In this document: piece after piece, positions 25,157-33,519 of the stretch
Layout of the letters: each line of letters opens with the position of its first letter
Numbering within the stretch: position 1 is the first letter of the stretch
NCBI GenBank assembly: GCA_965214915.1
Contig: CBDCCP010000003.1
Span: 558,001 to 622,000, forward strand
Length of the DNA: 64,000 nt
Direction: 5' to 3'
From: CATQHP01 sp965214915
GTDB lineage: Bacteria > Acidobacteriota > Terriglobia > Bryobacterales > UBA6623
The notes under the pieces: model-generated
The model's database searches: none
What the model saw: the letters and a program-made list of their open reading frames with translations, nothing else
Told to the model about the DNA's origin: nothing
Translations under genes and position numbers: made by a program

Positions 25157-28100
25157 ATGTCTTTGCGGAAATTGCTGTTCCGGTCGCTGGTCCATTACCG
25201 TTCGCTCCACGCCGCGGTCGCTTGCGGCGTTGCGGTCGGCGCGGCGGTGTTGGCGGGCGCGTTGCTGGTCGGCGATTCGGTGCGCGGCAGCCTGCGCGGC
25301 TTGACGCTCGACCGGCTGGGGGCGATCGACCACGCGCTGGTTGCCGAGCGCTATTTCCGCCGGGAGCTTGCGGCTGAGATTGCCGGATTCGACCGCGTTT
25401 CCGCCGGCATTTTGATTCGCGGCAGCGTCGAGAACGCGCAGACGGGCGCGCGCGCTTCCAAAGTCAATATCCACGGCGTGGACGAAACTTTTTGGGGGTT
25501 CTACGGCCTGCCGGCGCCCGCGATCGGGACGCGGGAGATCGTCATCAACACGATGCTGGCCCGCGAGTTGGGCGCGGCGGAGGGCGACGCGGTCCTGCTG
25601 CGCTTTCAGGCCGACACGCTGGTTCCGGCCGAATCGGTGATGGGCCGCAAGACGGACAACGTCCGCCTGCTGCGGCTGAAGGTCGTAAAGATTCTGGACA
25701 ACCGCGGGCCGGGCCGCTTCGGCCTCTCGCCGAACCAGCAGTTGCCGTTCAACGTCTTCGTCAGCAGCGGCGTTCTGCAGCAGGGTCTGGACCGGCCCGG
25801 GCGCGCCAACGCGCTTTTCGCGGCGGGCGGCGCCGCCGCAGACCTGCGCGCGTCGTTCGCCGAGGCGGTTTCTTTCGACGATCTGGAAATCGAGGTCCGT
25901 CCGCTCGACAGCCGGCGGCAAATCGCCGTGCAGACCGGACGCATCGTCTTGGAGCGGCATGCCGCCGAGTGGATCGAAAGCGCGGCCGAGGCGGCGGGGC
26001 TCGACTCCGTTCAGGCGCTCACCTACCTGGCGAACGCCATCGAGTCGGGCGGCCGCTCGATCCCGTATTCGACCGTGACGGCGCTCGAAGAGTTGCCCGC
26101 GGGTTTGCGCCTCGCCGGCGGGCAGGCCGTTCCCGCGCTTGCCGGGGACGACCTGTTGCTCAACCGCTGGGCGACCGACGATCTGCGGGCGCAGCCCGGC
26201 GACGAAGTGACGTTGAGCTACTACGAGTTGGGTCCCGAGGGGACGCTGGTCACGGGGCGGAGGCGGTTCCGTCTCAAGGGAGTTGTCGAGATGTCCGGTC
26301 CGGCGCTCGACCGCGACCTGGCCCCGCAATACAAGGGCATGTCCGACGCCGAGCGCATCGGCGATTGGGACCCGCCGTTTCCCGTCGATCTCGGCCTGAT
26401 TCGGGACAAGGACGAGGACTATTGGGACAGATACCGCGCCGCGCCCAAGGCTTACGTAGCGCTGGAGACGGCGAAGCAATTGTGGTCGAACCGCTTCGGG
26501 CAACTTACCTCGCTCCGGCTCGCTCCCGCCGCCGGCGTAAGCCTCGCCCAAGCCGCCTCGCGGTTTCGAGACGAAGCGCGGAAGCGCATCGACCCGGCGG
26601 CGTTCGGTCTGGCCTTTCAGTCGGTGAAGCAACAGGGGCTCGAGGCGTCTTCGGGCGCGACCGATTTCTCGGGCCTGTTCATCGGCTTCAGCATCTTTCT
26701 CATCGCTTCGGCCGCGATGCTCGTGGCGCTGCTTTTCCGGCTCGGCGTCGAGCGCCGCTCGAAAGAGGTCGGCTTGCTGCTGGCCGCCGGGCAAAGGCCG
26801 GGGCGCGTGCGGCGGCTATTGCTCGCGGAAGGCGCGCTGATCGCCGCGGCGGGCTGCCTGATCGGGATTCCCGGGGCCGTCGCCTACGCGGCGCTGATGG
26901 TGTACGGCCTGCGCACGTGGTGGAGCGCCGCCGTCGGCGGCTCGTTTCTCGAGCTGCACGTCGAGCCTGCAAGCTTGGTTTTCGGCGCGGTGGGCGCGTT
27001 CCTGCTGATGGTGCTTTCCGTTTGGCTTTCCGTGCGCAAGCTGGAGCGCCTTGCCCCGCGGTCGCTGTTGTCGGGCGCCGCGGAAGCTCCGGCGTGGGGC
27101 GAAGGCCGCCGCAAGAGCGTCAGGCGCTTGAAACGGATCGCGCTTGCCGCGGCATTGCTCGCGCTCGGCATGTTGGCGGGGTCTTTCGGAACCGGCGCGA
27201 GCGCCCGGCTGGGAGCGTTCTTCGGCGCGGGGACCCTCGCCCTGACGGCCGCGATAGCGTACTTCCGTTATAGGCTGCTCGCTCCGGCGCGATCCGTTGA
27301 GGCGGCGGCCGGCATCGGCCGGCTGGGCATCCGCAACGGCGCGCGCCATCCGACGCGCAGCGTGCTCTCGGTCGCCTTGGTGGCCTGCGCCGCGTTTCTG
27401 ATCGCGACGGTCGCCATGTACCGCCAGGACGTGACCTCGCAAGAGCCTGCGCGCAATTCCGGCGACGGGGGGTTCCGCTTGATCGCCGAGTCGGACCTGC
27501 CGATTTTCCGGGGAGAGCTTCAGGAGGACGCCGCAGACGGCCTTGCATCGATGACCGTATTCCCCCTCCGCCGCAAGCCGGGGGAAGACGCAAGTTGCCT
27601 GAATCTGTACCAACCGTCGAAGCCGACCTTGCTGGGCGCGCCGCAAGAGCTTATCGCCCGCGGCGGCTTTGCTTTTCAAGGCGCGCTGGCCGAAACGGAG
27701 GCCGAGAAGGAAAACCCCTGGCTGCTTCTCGAAAAGGACTTCGACGGGGCGATCCCTGTTTTCGGCGATATGAACTCGGTCATGTGGATCCTGCACCTCG
27801 CGCTCGGCCGGGAATTGACCGTGACCGACGACTCCGGACAGGAGAGGCGTCTGCTGATTGCCGGGCTGCTCGCGCACAGCGTCTTTCAATCGGAGTTGAT
27901 TATGTCCGAGGAGAATTTTCTGCGCATGGCGCCCGGACACAGCGGATTTCACACGCTCCTGGTCGAGACGGATGCGGACGATGCCGCGCTCGCGCTCGAG
28001 GAGGCGTTTGCCGACCGCGGCCTCGACGCCGTGCGCTCCGCCGACCGTCTCGCCGGTTTCCTGGTGGTGCAGAATACTTACCTCAGCACGTTCCAGACGC

Positions 28101-28456
28101 TCGGCGGGTTGGGCTTGCTGCTCGGCGTCTTGGGGCTTGCCGTGGTCATGATCCGCAACGTGCTGGAGCGGCGCGGCGAGTTGGCGCTGCTCCAGGCGGT
28201 CGGTTTCGCGGAACGCTCGATCACCAAGCTGGTTTTGTCGGAAAACTCATTTTTGCTCCTCTTCGGCATGACGGCCGGGAGCCTGTCCGGGCTGCTCGCC
28301 GTGACGCCGCATCTGCTCAGCGGCGCAGCCGATCCGCCTTGGCTTTCGTTCGCGGCTATGCTGGCCGGCATTGCCGCCGCCGGGCTGCTCGCCGGCGCCG
28401 GCGCGGCGGCGGTCAGCCTGCGCTCGCCGCTGCTCGAGGGATTGCGCCGCGACTGA
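25157..28456 (+). CDS. Giant FtsX-like ABC transporter permease
   Basis: This 1099-residue membrane protein is of the FtsX/MacB-type permease family, as a duplicated full-length form. The first transmembrane helix (about 20-42) is followed by a large periplasmic domain. A central bundle of three helices spans about 505-625, with the FtsX signature LGVERRSKEVGLLLAAGQRP. Two further helices follow (about 655-700), then a second periplasmic domain and a C-terminal FtsX core with LERRGELALLQAVGFAE and the last helices (about 985-1085). Such transporters use mechanotransmission to move lipoproteins or peptides. No ATPase gene is adjacent, so the ATP-binding partner must be elsewhere. A TACACT box ends 10 bases before the ATG. 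Confidence 0.85.
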   Translation: MSLRKLLFRSLVHYRSLHAAVACGVAVGAAVLAGALLVGDSVRGSLRGLTLDRLGAIDHALVAERYFRRELAAEIAGFDRVSAGILIRGSVENAQTGARASKVNIHGVDETFWGFYGLPAPAIGTREIVINTMLARELGAAEGDAVLLRFQADTLVPAESVMGRKTDNVRLLRLKVVKILDNRGPGRFGLSPNQQLPFNVFVSSGVLQQGLDRPGRANALFAAGGAAADLRASFAEAVSFDDLEIEVRPLDSRRQIAVQTGRIVLERHAAEWIESAAEAAGLDSVQALTYLANAIESGGRSIPYSTVTALEELPAGLRLAGGQAVPALAGDDLLLNRWATDDLRAQPGDEVTLSYYELGPEGTLVTGRRRFRLKGVVEMSGPALDRDLAPQYKGMSDAERIGDWDPPFPVDLGLIRDKDEDYWDRYRAAPKAYVALETAKQLWSNRFGQLTSLRLAPAAGVSLAQAASRFRDEARKRIDPAAFGLAFQSVKQQGLEASSGATDFSGLFIGFSIFLIASAAMLVALLFRLGVERRSKEVGLLLAAGQRPGRVRRLLLAEGALIAAAGCLIGIPGAVAYAALMVYGLRTWWSAAVGGSFLELHVEPASLVFGAVGAFLLMVLSVWLSVRKLERLAPRSLLSGAAEAPAWGEGRRKSVRRLKRIALAAALLALGMLAGSFGTGASARLGAFFGAGTLALTAAIAYFRYRLLAPARSVEAAAGIGRLGIRNGARHPTRSVLSVALVACAAFLIATVAMYRQDVTSQEPARNSGDGGFRLIAESDLPIFRGELQEDAADGLASMTVFPLRRKPGEDASCLNLYQPSKPTLLGAPQELIARGGFAFQGALAETEAEKENPWLLLEKDFDGAIPVFGDMNSVMWILHLALGRELTVTDDSGQERRLLIAGLLAHSVFQSELIMSEENFLRMAPGHSGFHTLLVETDADDAALALEEAFADRGLDAVRSADRLAGFLVVQNTYLSTFQTLGGLGLLLGVLGLAVVMIRNVLERRGELALLQAVGFAERSITKLVLSENSFLLLFGMTAGSLSGLLAVTPHLLSGAADPPWLSFAAMLAGIAAAGLLAGAGAAAVSLRSPLLEGLRRD

Positions 28457-28499
28457 ACGCGGCGCGCGTTTACGATGAAACCGATTTCCCGTCCTGTGG
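28451..28499. repeat. Duplicated flank, copy A (3' end of permease gene)
   Basis: The stretch from the permease stop (GACTGAACGCGGCGCGCGTT and onward to about 28499) recurs with a few substitutions at 30469-30517. Copy B is preceded by a copy of 28261-28310. The remainder of this intergenic gap to 28551 shows nothing recognisable. Confidence 0.85.
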
Positions 28500-28551
28500 G
28501 ACTGACATCAACGGAATAGCCAAGGGGTTTCGCAGGTTCATCGCTCAATGA

Positions 28552-30363
28552 TTATTCCTTCCTTGTATTGAAAGCTCTGGCAAGCGCCCCCTCGGCGACC
28601 GCGACCAACCCTTCTGTTTTCAGTCTCAGGTCGAATGAGCCGGACGCTATTGCGTCCAATCGATTCAGGTCTGTTTCCGGAGACAACGCCAAGTAGGACA
28701 TGGCCTGACCGAAGCTGGATCCGCGTAAGTTTGGCGGACGAAGATAAAAGAAGCGGCTCTGTCCATCGTCCGTTAGCTTGGCTGCAAATCCCTCCCCTTC
28801 GTAATATACGATCGAAAGTACGGACTCCTCGGCCTTCTCGTTCGACCGATCCGCGTTCAGTTCCTGCAACGCAAGTTCGAGCGCGCGCAAAGCTTCTTCG
28901 TTTTGATCGAACTTGGCCAAGACAGTTGCAATTGCCATACGAGCATGCGGTCGAAGACGATCGGGAATGCTTTCCGCCGTGCCGACCGCAAGTTGTAAGG
29001 CTCTCTCGGCGTCGTCGCGATCCTCGGCGGCCGATCCATTCTCGGCGTTCCTTGACCTCGCCCAGTAGGCAGCGGCCAAGTTCAATGCCCCAAGAACCCG
29101 ATACAAATTGTTCTTCAGCGATGCCACCCTGGCGGCGGTATTCACCAAGTTATTGTTTGCAGTCAACGCCGTGGCGCGTTTGAACTCCATGATGTTCAAG
29201 AGCGGTCGGCGAAGCTCGGGGCTCAGGTCATTGAGAAGCTCCGCCGCTCGCCGAAACTCGCCTCTACGGATGCGGGTAACGCAGAGCGCAAACGCCAGTC
29301 GGGACCTGGTTCTTTCGTCAACTGCCGCCCCCAATTCCGCTTCCATGCTCGCCAAAGCATCGCTTTCGGTAACGGGGCGAAGCCGCTCCCGGAGTTGCGA
29401 TAATCGACTGCGAGTTCCCGTTGAAGCGGCCCGGGTATCCAGTAAGCTATGGAGCAACGGCGTCTGTTTAGGAGCGTTCGTCTCTGCCCACGACGCCAGT
29501 TGCGCCGCCAAGGCGAACGATTCGGGATCTTGGCTGAGTGGCGTTCCCCGCATCGAGAATCTATCAGCAGCAGCTCCAAGATATAGATTCGCCAATTCGT
29601 TGGGGAATCCCGGTCGAACCCTGGAAAATTCATAAGCTTGGCCGGCAGCCAGCGGCATTACCACGACCGTGCCGTCCAGCGCAAATTTCGGGCCGAAAAC
29701 GTAATTTCCCAAGGTGAAGAGATCCGCAGCGGCGCCGGCCGACGCCGCGCCCAGCAGGGCTTCTCGGAAGAGTCCGTCAGCGTCGGCCGGCAGTTGTCGT
29801 CGAAGTTCCCACAGGCCTTCTACGAACGCCAGTTGCCTATAGTTGGGCAGGGTATGGAATTGACTTGCGGCGCCGCGAGCCAACCGGGCCGCCTGGCGAG
29901 GATCGGTCGCCACGCTCGCCATGGCCGCCTCGAGCCGCGCTCTTGCAGGGACATCGGATGCCGGTCCGTGACGAATCGGGGCGCGGTCGCGAAAGCCGGG
30001 GTGGCAGCGCAACGCAGCAGCCGCCAATCTCGAAAGCGTTTGCAACGACGACTCTTCGTTCAAGTCGAAATCGAACCCGGCGGCCACGGAATAGGCCGTC
30101 TCGAAAACGCGAACGCCGAGTTCCCGGTCGTAGCGGCATGCGGTAGCTCCCAGGCTCGAGAGCGCATCGATAGCCTCGGGTCCCCAGCGCATCGACTGCA
30201 GTCGACCCGCCAATTCGTCCACCCTATCGATCGCGTTCGCCTGCTCGTCGGCGTAGTCACTGTCGGAACTGCCGCTATCGGACTTCTGGCCCTGAACGCG
30301 AGGCGAACACATAAGAAGGGCCGCAAGCAGCGCTGCTGGAACTTTCGAAAGGCGTTGAACCAT
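28552..30363 (-). CDS. Secreted protein of unknown function (603 residues)
   Basis: This exported protein has a signal peptide (about 1-26, ending VQGQ). The mature part is predicted almost entirely helical and Ala/Leu/Arg-rich, with repeated helical-hairpin character (for example LAFALCVTRIRRGEFRRAAE and ALNLAAAYWARSRNAENG) suggesting degenerate TPR/SEL1-like repeats. No catalytic motif is recognised. AAGGAG lies about 11 bases before the ATG. The gene is antiparallel to its neighbours, visibly less GC-rich than surrounding DNA (a 60-base sample counts 58 percent), and bounded by copies of the 3' end of the permease gene. This points to insertion of the locus by recombination. Function unknown. 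Confidence 0.7.
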   Translation of the reverse strand: MVQRLSKVPAALLAALLMCSPRVQGQKSDSGSSDSDYADEQANAIDRVDELAGRLQSMRWGPEAIDALSSLGATACRYDRELGVRVFETAYSVAAGFDFDLNEESSLQTLSRLAAAALRCHPGFRDRAPIRHGPASDVPARARLEAAMASVATDPRQAARLARGAASQFHTLPNYRQLAFVEGLWELRRQLPADADGLFREALLGAASAGAAADLFTLGNYVFGPKFALDGTVVVMPLAAGQAYEFSRVRPGFPNELANLYLGAAADRFSMRGTPLSQDPESFALAAQLASWAETNAPKQTPLLHSLLDTRAASTGTRSRLSQLRERLRPVTESDALASMEAELGAAVDERTRSRLAFALCVTRIRRGEFRRAAELLNDLSPELRRPLLNIMEFKRATALTANNNLVNTAARVASLKNNLYRVLGALNLAAAYWARSRNAENGSAAEDRDDAERALQLAVGTAESIPDRLRPHARMAIATVLAKFDQNEEALRALELALQELNADRSNEKAEESVLSIVYYEGEGFAAKLTDDGQSRFFYLRPPNLRGSSFGQAMSYLALSPETDLNRLDAIASGSFDLRLKTEGLVAVAEGALARAFNTRKE

Positions 30364-30418
30364 CTTTCGTACCGCTCCTTTCTTCCTTCGTTTAGCATAG
30401 ATGGTCGAAGCGGCGGCC

Positions 30419-30517
30419 CTTCGGCATGGCGGCTGGGAGCCTGTCCGGGCTGCTCGCTATGACGCCGCGACTGAATGCGGCGCGTGTTTACGATGAAACC
30501 GACTTCCCGCATTGTGG
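30419..30517. repeat. Duplicated flank, copy B (rearranged piece of permease gene end)
   Basis: Bases 30419-30468 match 28261-28310 (inside the permease gene) with about four substitutions. They join directly to 30469-30517, which match 28451-28499. In the parent copy these two blocks are 140 bases apart. Both sides of the junction share GCCGC (28306-28310 and 28446-28450), so a 140-base deletion by short-homology recombination explains the fusion. The two copies bracket the orphan gene at 28552-30363. Confidence 0.85.
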
Positions 30518-30529
30518 AGCTTGCCGATC

Positions 30530-30871
30530 ATGACCCATAAAACCGCTTGGCTGCTCGTTGCCGCCGTGTCTCTGCCGCTGTTCTACTCGCTTCGGGCGCA
30601 ACAGGCCGACAGGTCGAGAATGACGCTCGACCGGCGGCTCGAAGCCATCGAAGCCCGCCTCGATACGATGGAAAAGCGCGTCGCGGAGTTGTCGCCGCCG
30701 GCGGCGCTCGCCAACTCGGCCGAAGCGAAGCTCGACCGGCTGGAAGTGCGCGTAATCCGCCTGGAAGAGAGTCCGTCCCCGTGGGTCGGGGCCAACTCGC
30801 CCGGCCGGCAAATGGAGGCGCGCATCCGCTCGCTGGAGCGTCAAATCGCGCGCCTGCGGCAGCGGCCCTGA
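30530..30871 (+). CDS. Small coiled-coil protein with N-terminal signal or anchor
   Basis: This protein of about 113 residues starts at ATG 30530 with GGAG 10 bases upstream. Residues 4-20 are hydrophobic (AWLLVAAVSLPLFYSL), followed by AQ, so it is either exported or anchored. The rest is predicted coiled coil: LDRRLEAIEARLDTMEKRV, KLDRLEVRVIRLEES and RIRSLERQIARLRQR. It resembles small envelope coiled-coil proteins, but no family can be assigned. It is followed 18 bases later by the HD hydrolase gene, suggesting an operon. Confidence 0.6.
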   Translation: MTHKTAWLLVAAVSLPLFYSLRAQQADRSRMTLDRRLEAIEARLDTMEKRVAELSPPAALANSAEAKLDRLEVRVIRLEESPSPWVGANSPGRQMEARIRSLERQIARLRQRP

Positions 30872-30889
30872 GCGGCGCGGAGATCGCAG

Positions 30890-31456
30890 GTGAGCGAACG
30901 GTTCGCCGAGGCCTTTGCCTTCGCCTGCCGCCTGCATCGCGGGCAAGCGCGCAAGGTTTCGGGCGTCCCCTACATATCCCATCTGCTGGCCGTCGCCGCG
31001 CTCGTGCTCGAGGCCGGGGGCGACGAGGACGAGGCGATCGCGGCGCTGCTGCACGATGCCGTCGAGGATCGAGGCGGCGCCGAGACGCGGGAGAAGATAC
31101 GCGCCCGCTTCGGCGCAAGAGTCGCCGCGATTGTCGACGGCTGTTCGGACACCGACCGGACGCCCAAGCCGCCCTGGAAGCAGCGCAAGCTCGCTTACAT
31201 CGCCCGCCTTGCGGACGCCGGCCCTTCCGTGCTGCTGGTTGTATCCGCCGACAAGCTGCACAACGCCCGCTCGCTGCTCGCTGCATACCGGGAAACCGGC
31301 GAAGCCATCTGGAAACACTTCAGGGGCGGGCGGGACGGGACGTTGTGGCACTACCGCGCGGCGGCCGAAGCGATTCGCGATGCGGGCGGCACGCCGCTCT
31401 CCGCCGATTTGGAGCGGACCGTCGCGGAGTTGGAGCGGGCGGCGGCCAAGCGTTAA
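30890..31456 (+). CDS. Stand-alone RelA/SpoT-type HD domain protein (possible small alarmone hydrolase)
   Basis: This 188-residue cytosolic protein starts at GTG with GGAG nine bases upstream. It has the motifs of (p)ppGpp-hydrolase HD domains: HRGQARKVSGVPYISHLLAV (first His ligand and substrate loop), ALLHDAVED (HD pair and following Glu/Asp) and ADKLHNARSLL. These match small alarmone hydrolases of the Mesh1/SAH type, which remove the 3' pyrophosphate of (p)ppGpp with Mn2+. It lacks synthetase, TGS and ACT domains. Hydrolysis of (p)ppGpp or a related nucleotide is inferred. Its TAA stop coincides with the first bases of repeat copy 2. Confidence 0.8.
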   Translation: MSERFAEAFAFACRLHRGQARKVSGVPYISHLLAVAALVLEAGGDEDEAIAALLHDAVEDRGGAETREKIRARFGARVAAIVDGCSDTDRTPKPPWKQRKLAYIARLADAGPSVLLVVSADKLHNARSLLAAYRETGEAIWKHFRGGRDGTLWHYRAAAEAIRDAGGTPLSADLERTVAELERAAAKR

Positions 31457-31720
31457 CAGTCCGTGGTGAAAGTCACGCAAGCGTCGTTACGCGCCCGGGA
31501 AGCGATGAAGCGCCGTGTAGTCTCTCCAGGAACTCGGCGCCGCGCACCCTGCCCGAGAGGCAAGCAAAGGCGCGTAACCCTTTGGGCGGCAGGCGTTTAC
31601 GGCCGTCGGCTTCGTCCTTCGTCGGGGGCGATCTCCCGGATCGCCTCCCTCCTCGCTTCTCGCCGAACGACCGCAGGAGCCTGCCGCGCCACCCACGGGA
31701 CTTTCACCACGGACTGCTAG
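31454..31720. repeat. Dispersed inverted-end repeat, copy 2
   Basis: This 267-bp copy has near-perfect terminal inverted repeats: AACAGTCCGTGGTGAAAGT at the left and ACTTTCACCACGGACTGCTAG at the right. It shares with copies 1 and 3 the left GTCACGCAAGCGTCGTTACG block, a GGCCGTCGGCTTCGTC block and GGGGGCGATCTCCCGGATCG. Its left edge supplies the TAA stop of the HD gene. An 85-codon frame (31463-31720) spans nearly the whole element and is matched by an equally long frame in copy 3, but copy 1 breaks it. The rest of the gap to 31790 shows nothing else. Confidence 0.87.
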
Positions 31721-31790
31721 GCGCCCGTCTCAGCACTCAAGATAAGATCGACCGGTCAACGGACCGCGAACCGGTCGCCGCGGAGCGCAA

Positions 31791-32311
31791 TCAGCCTTCG
31801 CCCCGTCCCGGCTTGACTCTCGAGTTGGCTGCTTGCAGGAAAGCCATGAGGCTTGCTACCAGGACATAGCCTCCCAATTCCGGTTTGTCTGTTACAGAGA
31901 GATACAGCCCGAAAATGAGACCTAAAACGGAAGCGCCGATAACGATTCCGTCCTTGATGCTCTGATGTCTCAAAATTCTGAGGCGGAATTCGTGATCGCG
32001 TTGACTCTGCTTGTCGCGGTTTGCCAGATGCTGCTTGAAGCCTTCCAGTTTGATGTTCTCGTTGTGCTTAGCGGCTTCAGCCAGGATTCCGGCCGTTTCC
32101 GGATACGGCCGACGGTTGTGCGCGAGATACGACCGGCGACTGCCAGCAGTTCCTTTCCGCCTTCCCGGGCTGTAAGCTTCTTCAGGACATTTGTAACGTC
32201 TTCCGGGGACATATCTCCAGGGTTGAGACTGCCTGTTTCGCCAGCGGTTTCGACCGCTTCGTCACCGGTTGTTTCATCGCTTTTGGCAGAATCGATCTCG
32301 TCTCCGGTCAT
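31791..32311 (-). pseudogene. Small membrane protein gene with a frameshift
   Basis: The frame starting at ATG 32311 encodes an acidic N-terminus (MTGDEIDSAKSDETTGDEAV) and VTNVLKKLTAREGGKELLAV. Near 32125-32145 natural-looking coding moves to another frame, YLAHNRRPYPETAGILAEAA, then a charged helix and two transmembrane segments (GIVIGASVLGLIFGLYLSV and YVLVASLMAFLQAA), ending at 31791. One missing base would reconcile them into a protein of about 172 residues. The layout, a charged helix before two C-terminal membrane helices, resembles DUF2335-type phage or mobile-region membrane proteins. Decay or a sequencing deletion are both possible. ATG 32311 follows the upstream stop by one base (TGACATG). 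Confidence 0.6.
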
Positions 32312-32312
32312 G

Positions 32313-32582
32313 TCACCGGCCCCTCGGCCTGCTCCCGGCGAGCATCCTGACTAAAAGAGCATTGAATCTCAAAAGCATCTCGGCTTGCGCGGTCTCGCGG
32401 TCTATGCTCTCCACATAAAAGCTGTCGGAGCTTGCGTTAGCCGGAAGCACTCTGGGTACGCTGTCCGCATCCGCTTTCCTCATTGCATCGGCTTCCCGGA
32501 TTGCCTCGTCAAGGGAAAGCGGCGTTCGATCGTAACGGCCGATGTCGAACGCATCGTATTCCGGTAGGTCGAAGTCGTGCAT
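32313..32582 (-). CDS. Small hypothetical protein
   Basis: This protein of about 89 residues starts at ATG 32582 (MHDFDLPEYDAFDIGRYDRT); a TTG two codons earlier is possible. It is acidic at the N-terminus, with a helix LSLDEAIREADAMRKADAD and a C-terminal amphipathic helix ETAQAEMLLRFNALLVRML. No family is recognised. It ends one base before the start of the frameshifted membrane-protein gene, so the two form a coupled pair. The pair lies in an AT-richer patch between a repeat and the housekeeping operon, suggesting a mobile or acquired module. Confidence 0.5.
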   Translation of the reverse strand: MHDFDLPEYDAFDIGRYDRTPLSLDEAIREADAMRKADADSVPRVLPANASSDSFYVESIDRETAQAEMLLRFNALLVRMLAGSRPRGR

Positions 32583-32739
32583 GGACAAACTTATATTACA
32601 GCACTTGACGGATACCGGTCGTAAGCGGACAGTTGGTTTGGGATAGTTGGTCTCCAGGTTTGCAACGGGTTTTGAGGTTTGGGCCGCTTTTGCCCAAGGC
32701 CGCCGGTCGCGGATCGGAAAGGCCGGCGGCGGACCCGCG

Positions 32740-33519
32740 CTAAAGATCGGCTTCGGTCTCCATCATGCGCAGAAGCTCCGGGTCGAGATCGGCGAGGGCT
32801 TGGCGCACGCGGTCCAACTCGCGGCGCGCGGCGTCGAGCTCGCTGCCGACCCGCTTGCGCAATTCGAGGATCAGGTTGCGGCCCATGCCGCGGGCCGCTT
32901 CCGCTTCGCGCTTGATCTCCGCCAGAGACGAAGCGTGAAGCTCGCCGAGGGCGGCATGCATTTCGCGGATGCGGTAGCGCGTCCAGGCGATTTGCCGGTC
33001 GGCCCCGGCCAGCAGCGCATGAGGATCGTTGCCGGAGACCGGGCTGCGCTGCGCTTCCCAATGCTCGAGCAGCCATTGCAGCCGCCGCGCGTCGTTCGCG
33101 CGGTAGGCGAGCGTGGCTTCGGCCATGAACTCGTGGCGCCGCCCGCGGTCTTCGCCGTCCACGGCCAAATCGGGATGGATGCGGCGAGCGAGGGCGCGGA
33201 ACAGACGGCGAAGCTCGCCGTCGGGCTGGAATACGTCCGTTTCCGGTTCTTCGGGCCGGGCGCTCTCCGCTTGCGGGGCGCGGCCGCGGCGCAGGGCGTC
33301 CCAGGCGCGGTCGATCTTTCCGCGGAGCCGTTCCAACTCGTCGTAGCGCGCGCCGACGGCGGGCTTGTAGCGGCGCTCGAACTGCCGCAGCGCAGCGGCT
33401 TCGGCGTTGTACTCGTCTTCGAGGGCGCGCAGCTTGCGGCGCAAATCGAGCAGCAGGCCGCGGCGCGCGAACAAGGCGTCGTTGAGCGGGGGCTCGTAGC
33501 GGACCAGGGCCGTGGTCAC
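32740..33519 (-). CDS. J-domain-like protein with coiled coils
   Basis: This 259-residue cytosolic protein starts at GTG 33519, overlapping the upstream stop by four bases (GTGA). An N-terminal coiled coil (residues 20-75) is followed by a J-domain-like core: helix II ELRRLFRALARRIHPDLAVD with the HPD tripeptide at residues 115-117, then helix III (HEFMAEATLAYRANDARRL). The HPD motif is what stimulates DnaK ATPase. A second long coiled coil ends the protein (residues about 185-259). It lacks the Gly/Phe and zinc domains of DnaJ, so it is probably a specialised co-chaperone; its client is unknown. Confidence 0.75.
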   Translation of the reverse strand: MTTALVRYEPPLNDALFARRGLLLDLRRKLRALEDEYNAEAAALRQFERRYKPAVGARYDELERLRGKIDRAWDALRRGRAPQAESARPEEPETDVFQPDGELRRLFRALARRIHPDLAVDGEDRGRRHEFMAEATLAYRANDARRLQWLLEHWEAQRSPVSGNDPHALLAGADRQIAWTRYRIREMHAALGELHASSLAEIKREAEAARGMGRNLILELRKRVGSELDAARRELDRVRQALADLDPELLRMMETEADL

